NCBI GenBank assembly: GCA_914767715.1
Contig: OU612075.1
Span: forward strand, 12,090,001 to 12,154,000
Origin: Membranipora membranacea
Taxonomy: Eukaryota; Bryozoa; Gymnolaemata; Cheilostomatida; Membraniporidae
Direction: 5' to 3'
DNA length: 64,000 bases
Below, in pieces: positions 12,304 through 24,250 of the stretch (positions are counted from its first letter, which is position 1; every line of letters begins with the position of its first letter). Both the position numbers and the translations under genes were made by a program. Below the pieces are notes generated by a model. The model saw only the letters and a program-made list of their open reading frames with translations. It did no database searches and was not told the origin of the DNA.

Positions 12304-12488
12304 CAGTCTAGTGATTGCCCAGTATTCTCATGCCATATCTCTACATGTGTTAGCCTGCCCAATGAACCAGGTGTTGTAAGGATCAACCTGCAACTGAATC
12401 TGTAAATGTCTAGGTCCAACAGTCTACATGGAGAGCTTTGAGTCAATTTTGCAGATTTTCCTCTACTACCATACATTTTGAAACTGAT
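12304..12488 (-). CDS. exon encoding the core of a PLAT domain (polycystin-1/PKD-like)
   Basis: A 185-bp minus-strand exon bounded by a pyrimidine-rich acceptor (TTTTCTTCAATTTAAG|ATC) and a good donor (GACTG|GTGAGAAG), phase 0 in and phase 2 out. It encodes about 61 residues containing FKMYGSRGKS, then SCRLILTTPGSLGRLTHVEIWHENTG and a final DW. This is the PLAT/LH2 pattern of beta strands: a G-x-x-G-K-S turn, a TTP-x-SLG turn and an IWH-(D/E)-N-x-G loop. The TTP-x-SLG form is most like PLAT domains of polycystin-1-family membrane proteins, where the domain sits on the cytoplasmic side between the first two membrane segments and binds lipid or protein. Lipoxygenase-type proteins are the main alternative. 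No downstream exon was found in the window; the next intron appears to contain the LINE. Confidence 0.75.
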
Positions 12489-13535
12489 CTTAAATTGAAG
12501 AAAATGGAGTAAGTCAATATGATGAATATCGGTACACATTTTTTCAGTCAGCCCATTTGGGCGTTCACACAAAAATCTCTCAGAAGGCTTGCTTTCCTTG
12601 TGATTTCCATGCACTTGGTTTAACTTAGAGTGGCTGTTGTTGCAGTGAATCAATGAAAACCATGTCGTACATATCACAATTACCCTTAGGTGAGCATCAA
12701 ATCAGAGTTACTAGAGTGGGCCTTGAATTAGAGCTAGGAGTTTTCTCTATCAATAAGAGAAAAAGGATGAATGGAGCCCAATATGAGAGGTGTTGTGCCA
12801 AGATTGGCTTGTATCACAGCTTTCTGGCAAGTTGTGGTGGGGGATCCTGTTGATAATCATCCAGCTTATGCTTGCTGTGACTCATGCAATCACTATTGGT
12901 CAAAGTTAATTTCCAGCCTGGGAGCACTTAACGCTATTGGATAGCAATGTGCCATAAGTTCAACAGTAAGTCACATGAAAATCATCAAGATATAATTTAG
13001 TCAAACCTGTCTTTGAGGGTCTTCATACTCAATTTCCATATTGCATAACACATCTCAGCATTCAAAGGAAATGATGAATGTCCAATTCAATCAACAACAA
13101 AAGTATATTGTAGCATAATGCTGATGATTGATGATCTATTGACTTAAACTCAATATATACCCGACATACTGTTGCACACCAGTGTCACTGTGTGAATAAA
13201 CTGAGAACTGAATTTTGTTGATTTGAATAAAACACAATTTCTGTATTCCTACATATTTCCACTTATGATACAAAAAATCTTTAAAGTATCCATCCAATAA
13301 TTTAAGAATGTGTAGTTATAACAATATGCAATTAATATTTGTTGAGACACATCATCTGTCAGAATTGACTGGCAGTCCATTGTTAAAGAGAGTATATGCT
13401 AGGAATGATCTGAAATTCATCCGAAATCATGGTAAATAAACTAATGAAGTTCATGGCACCAAAAAGAGCATCTTGCAGAGTTAGAATTGGTCCACCTATC
13501 ATTTTTGGCAGGGATGGAAGAAAATGAATCTACCC
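12489..13535 (-). other. probable intron between the two PLAT-encoding segments
   Basis: Contains no recognisable coding motif. If the segment at 13536-13640 is an exon of the same gene, this is the intron that separates PLAT strand 1 from the rest of the domain. The pyrimidine tract before 12488 is its acceptor side. Confidence 0.4.
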
Positions 13536-13640
13536 TCAGTCCATCTTTTGATAGATGCAAAATTTGGCCGTTGTTACTCTACTAGCCCCCCATACTGTAT
13601 CTACGGTGACCAAGTATGTGAAATTATCATGATCACGATT
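13536..13640 (-). CDS. candidate exon with the first strand of the PLAT domain; donor missing
   Basis: After a pyrimidine-rich acceptor (TGTTACTCTCTGAG|AAT) the minus strand encodes NRDHDNFTYLVTV, then DTVWGASRVTTAKF. This resembles the start of a PLAT domain (Y-x-V-T-V-x-T-G, about ten residues, then T-T-A-x-V). Joined after TTAK to the 12304-12488 exon, it would give the normal spacing from strand 1 to the K-M-Y-G turn. No GT follows AAA at that point, however, and the frame runs on to a stop at 13536. The usual T-G has become T-V. Either the donor has been lost (decayed exon or indel), or the real border is elsewhere, for example GTAACA after AGA. Part of the same inferred polycystin-like gene. 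Confidence 0.45.
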   Translation of the reverse strand, partial: NRDHDNFTYLVTVDTVWGASRVTTAKFCIYQKMD

Positions 13641-16600
13641 CTCAGAGAGTAACACAACTTTCAGCTTAAAAATGAGAATTGTTTTGGTATGTATCAAACA
13701 AGTCATCAGATATATCCTGCTTGGGTTCGCTTTTATCACATTTAGTTTTCATTGAAGAATTTAAAATATTCAAATTAAAATCCAATGGAGAGCATGAAGA
13801 CCCAATGGTTACAGTTATATCTGGCCTGATACCCTGTACCAGTGTTAGAAGTGAGTGGGAACTAGTAGGAACTTGTGGGAGCTAAGTACCCACAAATAAA
13901 TAAGGAGGGGGAACCATTAGAATGCAGTTGTCACTGAATCCTGTGCAAAAACCGTTATAAATGTCCCCTATTGATCTGATATCAATCAGCAATTATACTA
14001 TTACACATCCTTATTTGGTCTGCATAAATAGAATGCTCAACATGAATAGATTTGCTTTATCTGATACAGATATTGCACTAAATCCCCTGCAGGCTGTAAT
14101 TCAACAAGTTTGGTCGCCATCAACCAAGAGAGTAGAGTTCCCACAAAGAAAGAAGTCCACTGAGAGCACTGCCATATAATTAAATGTTTTGATTGGATCC
14201 CATCATTTATCTTAGGGCTCAATAACTGTCACATATTCAGTACAACAGCCAACCAACAAACAAATCGGCCAACCAACGAACCAACTAACCAGATGCCAAC
14301 ATACTGCTTATATTACCAAATATCTACAGCAATTATGAACTTAACCGAGCCAACTCCATCGATTTGTATTGGACTATATTTACTCAATGATATGACCACC
14401 ATTAGGAAAAAGGGTGCTGTCTTATAGCTGCCAGGCTACTTGTACCTTCCTTTGAAATTTTTATTTACGGCATAAATTTAACTGTTTTAGAACTATAGCT
14501 AAATCCTATCCCTGTCATCCAAACGGTCAACAGAGTGTGACACGGCACCCTGCGCAAACAGCTTTCAAAATAGTCACTGTAAAAGCAAACAAGTTGATAC
14601 CAGTATATATATATATGTACCATCTTTGTTCTAAATGGTGCAATTCACACTGCTAAGTACCTCTGTTTGAACCAGTTGGTCTATACTTGATGGAAAAGTT
14701 GCTATCTTGGTCTGCCACCCTGACTGAGAATACTTCATATGGTAACAAGAGAACATATCATGATCGGCTCAAAACCGTTACTGCTATATGAAACATCACC
14801 TGTCATGGTAGCCAACAAAAGTATGTGATGCGTTATGACAATTTATGCTTAGTGGACTGAATATGTGAGTTATCGATACGATGAAATAGTTGCAGGACTG
14901 GAATACAAATCATTCTATGGAAGTTTGCCAAATTATGTGATTCGATATGGGTTGCTCAATATTTGATTTACTCATTGATCTCCATGTTATAAGAGGGAGG
15001 GGAAGCTTCTGGGTGTAACACTTTCCATCGTGAGACATTAGACCAGGATCATCATTGTTCTTCAACAAAGTAGGAATAAACCACAGGCCTATGAGACATG
15101 CATGAGTCACTTCAATACAGCAAATGATCTGGATAGACCATATTCTGAGTGCAAAGTAAAAATAACCAGTATAACCCTTTGGATATTAATTCTATCCGGT
15201 GGTCAACTAATCATCAATTGATGTTGACCAAGTGTTTTTCAAACAATAGAAAAAAATGAATAGGTCACTTGACAGATCAAATGAGAGAGGTAATTGTTGG
15301 AAAACAGAAGTACATGAAGCATAGCAAAATCAATATACTCAGAATAAAAACTTATTGTACAGGCTTAGTTTGACACCAAAACTACCAAATTGATATCATC
15401 GACCAGACTCTGCAGACCTAGCACGACAACAATTGCGATTCATGCCCTCCTAATCTTCCACCAATTTAATTCTCAAGATAAATTTTGACCACTGGTCCGC
15501 AATTTTTTTATAAAATGTCTAAGCAGTTGTTAAAAATGGGGTGTAATGTCCCTCTCCTTAATTTCAGCTCCTGACCTAAATGCGGTTTATAATTTTTAAT
15601 GATTCTACTGTCCAGGCACAAAGTTGAATGGTCTATATAAATATTATAGTGAATCAGCAGATTATAAATATACTTATTGTATCATTAGGAGGGGGCTGCT
15701 GATGAAGCCAGATTGAGAGACCCATGGATTTGTGTCACTTTAGTCAACAAATCAATGAACTTTACAAGCTAGATTTCCAAGAACACATATTGGTGTGCAC
15801 TTTTTTGGTAATAGGTCACTTCATTAGAGCATTACAATCAAAGTTTGAAGAAAAAAGTCGCAAACATTAGTATTTTAATGACGTGGACCTTGCATAGGGG
15901 CTTGAAGATTGTCATCTGGAACTCATTGAGTTTTACATTGATTTTTCAAGTGGTATTTCTGACCTTCTGTTGAGTAGCCCCCTCAAGAAGAAACCGAGTA
16001 TTATCTGAACACCCACAAAACAAACACAAGTAGAAATAATAGCATTATTGAAATATTGATATTGTATTGATTGTACATATCTCAAGTTGAAAGTTCTCAT
16101 GCTGTTCCAGATTCTAGAGAGTTAATGTCGTATATTATAGGCAACTAGCAGTGAGTTACAATTGAATAATAATAGCCTTTTTTATCCCAAAAATGACGAG
16201 ACCTCAAGTCTGAAGTAATCATATTGACCAATGCCCAGTGTAGTAAGCCCCAAAAAGGAAATGTAAAATGAACCAATATTTTATGAGACAATAAATGTTT
16301 GTAAAGCTTTTGAACGTTAAATAAAGGACAGGTTGATTGAAGTACAAACTGTAACCAATGTTATGATAAAGGTATCCCTTATTTACAGTTCCATGAAGGC
16401 TTTGGTTATTCACAGGGTTCTACTCTTGAATAAGTGTGTTTGGTTTGTTGACCACCAGTGAATTTGTGGCACTTATTGAGTTAAACTTGTGAAAGCATGA
16501 CAAGCATTTTGTACAACATTGACCACAAGACGTTTTATCATAGTTTTACTATATTAAGAATTCTGCATGTTGCAAATGGTTGTGAACAGGTTAAAATTGC

Positions 16601-17515
16601 TGGTTTAAAGTGGTCTATTGATTATATGTGCTATAATTATAATAATGACATGTTCTGTCAGTCATTGATAGTTGGACCTGCATCTAGGTACAACCAAATG
16701 CTACTAAAGCTATTGAGGCATAAAGAGCAATTCGTGCAACATGGTCAGAAGCAGAAAGAAGAAGCCCTTGTGGAACACTGCTTTGGTCTAAGTGAATAAG
16801 CCTGTAACTCCAGGGGAGGAGCGAATGAGAACTTAATGAATAGTATGGTTTACAAGAAAAATTCGCCTAACCTAAATTGCCAATGGTTTTTGCCTTTACC
16901 TGCTGAATTCTGACTATCAATCGATCCAAAATCCCTACGATAACACTGGATAAAATAGTCCAATGCATGTGCGAGATTTGCTCATACTATCTGGTATTGC
17001 AGGGGGACAGAAATTAATAATCCACCACTGCTCATGATTGTCCAGTGTTTCCATATTGGGAAAGTTAAGGAAAGTTGATATCCAGTATAGAGTAACAGAA
17101 GATACTATGCATTTCGATCATTTTTACAAGCATTCACATTCATGAATAATATTTCTAGATCATAAGTCACGGCAAATAATCCTTTATAAAGGTTGGTTAT
17201 TGATTTCATCATGAACCGCTTCTGTATGACGAGCAAGAGCTAAGATTAAACAGTGTGAATGGCTAGTTAGGTGTCCAGCACACGTCTATTTTGTCGATAT
17301 GTCTTGGGCTCCTGGTGTAAAACCACCGTGCCTGGTATACAGCAACATGTGTCACATTGACATTGGGCCATATTTATATCTTTTGAACTTTCATGATATT
17401 CCTCATGGTAAGAATGGTAGATCTCGATCAGAGATAATGGGCGAGGATCTTCAAATTAATATAAATAGTAACATGTATTTGATCAGCAATAGAAGAAAAT
17501 TCACCTGATTAGCTC
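13641..17515. other. stretch without a recognised gene
   Basis: AT-rich, with short open frames that have no recognisable motif. If the PLAT gene is real, its upstream exons (a GPS/GAIN region and first membrane segment in the polycystin family) would be expected here or further right on the minus strand, but I could not recognise them. Confidence 0.4.
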
Positions 17516-17700
17516 GGATGTTACAGTTATAATGTTTGCATCTGCTGTCTTGTTGGAGATTAGTTTCCAGTCATACAGGCAGGTGATTGTATGAACAACA
17601 CTTGGGTACCAACAACATTGAATTCATATTCAGACTTTTGGACAGGAAGCATGATCAGAGCGTCATCTGCGAAGTCAATCAAAAGAGTAATATTAATGTT
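17516..17700 (-). pseudogene. possible reverse-transcriptase relic (FADD box)
   Basis: The minus strand encodes LLIDFADDALIMLP, which fits the catalytic FADD box of a LINE reverse transcriptase, followed some 28 residues on, allowing a frame shift, by YDWKLISNK, which fits the downstream region in which a Trp-Lys-Leu segment leads into the N-x-x-K-T motif. Stops interrupt the remainder and no other motifs were found. The match is short and could be chance. Confidence 0.35.
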
Positions 17701-19991
17701 CACGTTACAGTTAAATCATAATATGCATCAAATGTGTCCCTCTGAAAAAGTTTGTTAAACTGATATACTTGCCCTGAAATAGAAATACAAAATGAACTGG
17801 CAGCAAGGGCCTATCGGCATTGGGCTTCCATCATTGCGTTGATATGACACCATGGGTTAGACAAAACTAATTGAGCACCAAATGTTATTGTCTGTAACTG
17901 TCTGTCTGTAATCCAACCTATATGAATAGAATAAAACACACTGGCTCACTAATACAACATAAATCCAGTCCTTAACATCCTTAAAGAGCTTAATGTGCTG
18001 TAAACTGAATTGATACCTTACTAGACATCAAAGCATCAGGCTAAAGTTATTAGCTATGGCTGTGAGTATCTCCCTGCATCAATATTCTGGCTAAATGGCA
18101 ATATGAACTCAAGCTATGCATACCCTAATATCATGTAACGGTGCTAGATAGATCCAAGTGGATTTCACCAAGTATGGTGATGACATGATAGTCGGTTTGA
18201 GTTTTGGAATCATTCAGATCCTTGTAGGTGGTTTAAATTCAGGACATACTATAAAAGCTGAGTTGATAAGTGTCTGTTAGATTTAGTTTTTATGCACAGA
18301 TAGAAAGGTTCAATAAAATTTTGAAATTGTCAGAGTATGATGTAAGGAAGTCAGCAACTATGATCATCCCAAATCTCCATTAGGGTTTAGGGATCTTATA
18401 CTCAATATCTAAATGGTATTTTAGATGCCTTACCTTGAGCTCTAATTTCAACTGACAACAAAGTTAAAGCTAAATATTGTGCAGCTCTAAGAAAAAGTCA
18501 ACTATAGATCTAACTAACATTACCTCAGGAGAGGTGCAACAAGAATGTTTGTTGAATTTTGAATAAAATGTAATCGGGTATTTTTATCATTGTCTCATGG
18601 CTTACTACACACAATTCATACTGACTTATCGTTTCATCTAAATCACAAAAAATGAAAAAAAAAACATTCAATACAACACACCAATAAGGTAGAATATTTC
18701 CAGAACCATTTTTTTGAATAACAACGTTCACTTCAAGTTTAGGACATGTGTGCTTAAATCAATCAGAATGGCCTACTCTGCTGTACTCATCAGGCGTAAC
18801 GTTTGACATTGTGAAAAAGTAAAAATTCCAACAGATTATTAGTGTAGCTGCAGGATTGAACTATTCTATGACTTAAACTGCTATACATTGAATGCTTTGT
18901 CTGCTAAAGATCTAGAATACCTCGAATAATGTGATCAATACCACATACATAGTTTAAGCAAATCTGTTATCAAAAGACCCTCAAATTTTGAGCAGTGTTA
19001 GCTTGCCCTAGCTGTATCATGACGCAAGTAGGCCAAATCAATTCACCACCTCCATTGGCTATCAGGAAAAGTACGCAAACAACTGCATTCTGAATTAGTT
19101 TAAGGCAAGTTCAGCAATAAAATCTTAATCACAATGTTGGATAACTTCATCATGGCACCGAGAATTTCCCTGATTCTATCCAACACCCATCCGCAACTGC
19201 AACTGGAATTTCAAAGCTACAACAACATGATCGGCATCAGAGCTATAGTTTAAATGAGAACTGTTATGCAACGCCTTTGAAAGTTTCATCAGTAATTGAA
19301 CTGCATTGTACAGACACTTAAGAGTTCCTGACTTATGTTGACTGATATAATGTTGTTGCTGGCATAATCATAATTGCAAACAGAACCTTGGAAAGTTTTA
19401 ACATGGCACTAAAACTTTCCCCTAGCAGTATAAACTTAACTCAGAAGATTTGGGAGTAAAGGAACAGAAATTATTATTGCAACATTTAAAAATTGAACTT
19501 TTATTGGTCATCATAACCCCTAATAATGTAAGAACGAGGCAAAGACATGACTATTTTTGCTTTTCACTAACTTTGACCATGCCAAGGTAGGCATTGAATT
19601 TTGTTACCTGAGAAATCTGAGAAAGCTTTATCATAAGTAGCTGCCTGACCATAACATACATTGGTCTTTGGGTAGGCTTTGAATAAATAATCTGACATGC
19701 AAGAGCTCTGTCAGGCACGTGAGATGTCAGTGAACCCTTTGAGCATTTGGATGCATTGCTTAAACTTTAACCTCCTGACACACATGACATATTGAACAGT
19801 AGAAATTTGAATATATTTTGAATCCATAGGTTTGCAGCAGCAGCAATATTATATATAGATAATTAAATGTGTGATTTATAAGGTTTCTTGCTTGCCATGT
19901 ATATGCAACATAATGCTACTTTGATCACAACTTAAACACTAATCTGCGTAGATGAGTCACATTTTTCCACCTTTGAGACTTGTGTGTCTAA
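17701..19991. other. stretch without a recognised gene
   Basis: No convincing coding region. A plus-strand KYGDDMIVGL string near 18170 resembles a reverse-transcriptase catalytic box but stands alone. The end of this stretch could contain the promoter or a first exon of the GTPase-like gene that follows; no TATA-type signal stands out from the AT-rich background. Confidence 0.4.
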
Positions 19992-20114
19992 CTGTTATTG
20001 ACCCCAACAAAGTGTGAACAAAATAAGATTATAAAAGAGGAGGATCTCACATTCAACAGTATCAGTTCTTGGAACAATCTCAGAGAGCAAGTCAAACCTT
20101 CCGCAAAACCTATA

Positions 20115-20265
20115 ATGGAATCAGCAAGACGTGTTTTAGTTGTTGGTGCCCAAGGTAGTGGCAAGTCATCCTTGATAGCTGAGCTGACAAAAATGAAACC
20201 AACAAGAAGAGTAAATAAACTTGGAGAATCAACATACAAATCAACAACATGCTCAAGATTTATGG
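20115..20265 (+). other. exon 1 of the GTPase-like gene (P-loop)
   Basis: Chosen from the first in-frame ATG at 20115. It carries the P-loop and a threonine-rich stretch where switch I would fall. In-frame sequence from 19992 to 20114 has plausible coding character, and an AG at about 20012 could be an acceptor, so the true 5' border is uncertain. The donor at 20266 is strong. Confidence 0.6.
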
Positions 20266-21155
20266 GTGAGTAGTTGGAGCAACCAATTTTTTGGAGCAAC
20301 ATCATGTCTTAAATCCAACACACACTTAAACCTGGTTGTAAATGTTTGATATAAATAGTTTGAACTGTATATTCAATATTTAATTTTTTCCTTATAGGCA
20401 AAATGCGAAAATTGGAACTGTTGAAAGCAGAAGCTGAAGGGATACATTTCATCTACAGAGCTTCAGCAATCCTGGTTGTGTTTGATAGCAAATCACTCAA
20501 GTCACAGCAAGAGTCTACAAAGATCTTCAAGAACATACAAAACCATCTTGAAAGTGAGTAGACCTATTAAATTTCACTAAGAATATATCATCTTGTTGAA
20601 CAAGTATTTGTATCAGCTTTTTGTAGTGAGAATTGTAAACAAAATTAAACTCTATTATTTATTATTTGGCTGATCTATGATCATTAAATTTGTAGAAATA
20701 TTTCACTTCTCATATATTAACCTCAAAACATTATATTAAACACATCACTTTTTCTCTTTAAAGGAAATGAAACAAGAATACCAATTGTAGCAGTATTCAC
20801 TAAATGCTTAGAGGGATCAATCATAGAAGACCAATACAGCAGTTTCTCAGAGTTTCTCATTATGCCAACGAACACCGAATCAAAATTGGGACTTGATGTG
20901 CTTAAACTCATCATGTACAAGCTGGCCTTTCCAGAGCTGACTGGTGTCATTCTCCTTCAACAACTCCGCAATTCTGTACACAAAATCACAACCACTGCTC
21001 TGAAGTCTCTAAACAAATTGAAAGAAGCCCAATCAGAAGAAGCCATTGAATCAGCAAGCAGCAGAAAGCGTATGGTATATAGATGTGGTTCATCTCCATC
21101 ACAATCTTTTGAAGAAGAGGAGAACGATTATGACATGCGAAGATCGAGTCTATAA
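20115..21155 (+). CDS. three-exon small-GTPase-like protein with degenerate motifs
   Basis: Exons are 20115-20265, 20398-20553 and 20764-21155. Both introns are phase 1, short (132 and 210 bp) and have good borders (ATGG|GTGAGT, TTATAG|G; GAAA|GTGAGT, TTTAAAG|G). The spliced frame is 232 residues, the size of a small GTPase. After MESARRVLVVG comes an intact P-loop, GAQGSGKSS. Exon 2 has the strand AILVVFDSKSL, like the core strand after switch II; exon 3 has IPIVAVFTKCLE, where the N-K-x-D base-recognition motif would lie, but here it reads T-K-C-L. No D-x-x-G precedes AILVVFD; AEAEG is in its place. The C-terminus is acidic, then RRSSL, without a prenylation Cys box. It probably binds nucleotide, but specificity and catalysis are doubtful. 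The frame is open back to 19992 without ATG, so an upstream exon could extend the N-terminus. Subfamily not recognised. Confidence 0.7.
20398..20553 (+). other. exon 2 of the GTPase-like gene
   Basis: 156 bp, phase 1 on both sides, flanked by a T-rich acceptor and GTGAGT donor. It encodes GKMRKLELLKAEAEGIHF and then the hydrophobic strand and helix of a P-loop GTPase fold, and contains the position where D-x-x-G is expected but absent. Confidence 0.7.
20764..21155 (+). other. terminal coding exon 3 of the GTPase-like gene
   Basis: Preceded by a TTTTTCTCTTTAAAG acceptor. It encodes the degenerate fourth nucleotide-binding motif (FTKC), a final helix region and a low-complexity acidic tail ending RRSSL at a TAA. 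A candidate AATAAA poly(A) signal lies at 21434. Confidence 0.7.
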
Positions 21156-21433
21156 ATATTGGCGGATCCATTGATACAAATGATTTATTGGTCAATGAGG
21201 GTGATTCCTATCATAATCATTTTGTTTCAATTTTATTTAAATATGAAGATGTTAATATAGTTCGGTACCAATGAACTAAACTCGGTTCATTGTTGGAACA
21301 ATACTCAATAACATCATAAATATGAACATGTTTATATCTTTACATTGGTGTATGATTCAGTGGTGCTCTTTTTTACAATGAATAGAGATGTCTTGCTACA
21401 TCTACTTTTACAATAATTTTTTACTATATTACT

Positions 21434-21439
21434 AATAAA
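21434..21439 (+). terminator. candidate poly(A) signal for the GTPase-like gene
   Basis: AATAAA about 280 bases after the stop codon, followed by a T-rich stretch with TTTTTGTTTG. In AT-rich DNA such hexamers also arise by chance; no transcript evidence is available. Confidence 0.4.
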
Positions 21440-23634
21440 AACTTTTTGTTTGCATAAAACAAAACAGTCAATGGTTCAATTGTCCCTAAGACAAGTAATT
21501 GCAAATGCAATGAGTGTAGTTTGCGTGGCTATTTTACGGGCATTAACAGAGCTCTTATAGGGTCTGGCTATTCTTGCAAGCCCTTTGTCTGTCAGAATGA
21601 AGCTTTTCTAGATATGGAGATCAATGAATAACAGGAAATTCAGCAATGAAATTCATCCGTATTAATATGTAACAGAAGATATATGATTCAATTTGAATAA
21701 TCATTGGTAATGCAGCTTACTTAAGGGAGATGAAACAGTTGTTGTTCTCACAAATGGCCTGGCAAAGATAGCGGTGCGATATGCGTTAGTTTTAGAACAA
21801 TAGACAAGAATATATATTTTCACTGCGGATCTGTCAGCAGGACACATTGTTGTGAATCACAATGTGTTTGGTTGAAATAAATAGAAACGACGAATGTAAT
21901 GATGGTCAAATGTTCGAGTTAGTTGATTGATCAATTTGGTGAAATTGTGCAACTTGATCAGACACAATGAATACTTAATAATTATCTTAACGGCAAATTT
22001 CCACAGCAAATTAAAACAATTTGGAAAATCACAATGCAATTAATTTACTGTATTACCTTCATAATTTCCTTACAATCTTATTTGGTTACTTTTGGTATAA
22101 ATAAACATTCAACAACGCTATGTGTTACTGAGGTGTTTCTTGTAATGACATTTTTGAAGGTCTTTTCTTAGGTTATTTCCAGAGAGAACTGCATGGCTAG
22201 CATAGGTGCAAGGATACTGATGGTGCCCTGAGAAACACTTCAGCCGTGGTAGCTCAGTTTCACTAGTTGACTTTAAAAGTTGCGCTTGAGACTTTCCAAT
22301 TTTATCTAGTTCAATGAATATTATTCCTTCTGCAGTGTTGATTTAAGTCTCTATATTATCAAAGGGTGGTGTATTTGCAACTTCCTATTTTCACAATGCT
22401 AAATCATTGAGAACAGATGTGATAAGCTGTGTGCTCACTGTAGTCAATAATCAATGGGGGCATAACTCCAGAATGAATAGCTTGGCTTTCAGAATGGATG
22501 CATAAAGTATATTCAGAATCTTACCTCAAATAAACTTTTTATATTCCTGAAATGGCGTTTTCTGAAAACAATGTGCCAATATCATGAAGTGAGGCGAGCA
22601 ACAATCTCATTTCAAACCGAACGTTCAAATAATAGTTCAATTTCCTTACTAAGTTAAACCGTAGAGATAGTACATATAGGATAACTACCAGACTTATTCA
22701 GAAGCTAGTTATTATTTTACTGAATTAGAGATAATAATCTTATGGTCTTTTTAACACTGTAGCATCCACTCTGTATTTAGATCATAAGCACAAAATGTCG
22801 GAATCGGTCTGAAATGGATGGCTTTTATTTGATCACGACTTAAAATTGTGTCAAAGGTACTTTCTTGAGATGTGTTGTACATTTTTCTGATGTAAAGATA
22901 TTTACCTTATTATGGCTGTTTTGTCTCCTTATTATATTGTGTCGACATTATGTATGACGTTTAATGTCACTTACTTTTGGAATGTTCAAATTAATTCATT
23001 CTGCATGAAAGTTAGGGTGTTTGTTGTAACATGGATGAATTAATCGATCATACCTCCTCAAATCAAATGACACTTACATTGTCATTTAAAAGTACTGAAA
23101 TTTTGTAGAATCATGTCAACTAGTAGCTTCATGAGGATTTCAATTTCTGACCACTGGTTGAATATTAAAAAAGCTGTCCTGATGTGGCTTGGTTAATTTT
23201 GAGCATTCTATCACAATCTTAAACAACAAAAATAGGAGTGAAATAAAACTTGATAGAAATGTGTAGCAATGTGGCTTGTTTGCTTCCTGTAGAAATACCA
23301 ATTTATTAAGAATTTTACTGAGAGGTCTGTGGAAAACAATGGTGTGTCAATCAAAATTTCAAACGAATTTCACAACACTGAGCAAAATGAAAGCATTAAC
23401 ACATTGGCACTTTAGACTCTGCATTCTTTGTTATGGTATGGCACAGCACAGCACCGTACAGTATGGATTTCGAACACTGCAGGGATTGGAAATCATGCCT
23501 GATACCATAATAATCACATTTCCTATTCCCGGTTTGGTAGCCTATATGATATTATGGCAATGATATGTATACATTGAGATAAAATGCGTTCATCATAGAC
23601 ATATACCTTGCCTATTGTCACCCTCGATTGTGAC
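21440..23634. other. stretch without a recognised gene
   Basis: Intergenic or intronic AT-rich DNA with no recognised coding motif, repeat boundary or RNA gene. Confidence 0.45.
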
Positions 23635-24250
23635 TCATATATGCTGCAGGGGGTATCCAATAACATTGAACACAGGCACAAGACTGTTGGTAATGCCACA
23701 AACTCCCAAATGAAATTTGCTTTACAATATCAAGCCTTTCCTGAGTCACATCAATATTTCTGACCCTTCATCACCGTAGGGGTTGTGTTAGGCGTTTTGT
23801 AAGGGTGAGAATTATATCAGAGAAATTAATAATATGTGGGTAATGATGTGGTTACGACATAATACTATATTGTATTACAAGCCACAGCGGGCATCTAGTA
23901 GGATCAACCGAATGTGTAAATTGGAATAATCTTGCATATGTTTGTAAAATGATGCTATACAAAATGTCTTTCACGAGTGATAACATATACCAGGGGGGTG
24001 GGGGTATGTTTGGTAATCTGGCTCTAGCGAAAATTTACCAGCTCTATCTTTGTAAGTGTCAATAACAACTAATTTTCAATATAGTTAGATTACAATCATA
24101 AACAAGACTTTTTCATCCATTACTTGTCACTATTATAATGGTGAAGATGGTCTCTGATTTAAATCTTCACTTAAATATCATAAAATACTGTAACACCTTG
24201 TATTATGGAGAATGGCCATGTATCAGTTTCTGTGCTTAAATTAATATGAC
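23635..24250 (+). repeat. diverged interspersed repeat, copy 1
   Basis: Shares several blocks in the same order with 25225-26110: a GGGGG-TATCCAATAA block near 23650; a block at 23848-23930 (GTGGTTAC, then CATCTAGTA, then AATGTGTAAATTG) matching the palindrome arm of copy 2; GGGGGTATGTTTGGTAATCTGG near 24000; and GAAGATGGTCTCT followed by TGTAACACCT near 24143-24200. It has no coding content. The borders are approximate and the family was not identified. Confidence 0.6.

Noticed and set aside
18160-18230. KYGDDMIVGL on the plus strand, like a reverse-transcriptase catalytic box
   Set aside because: No other motif is found on either side in the correct order; a ten-residue match in AT-rich DNA is too weak for a feature.
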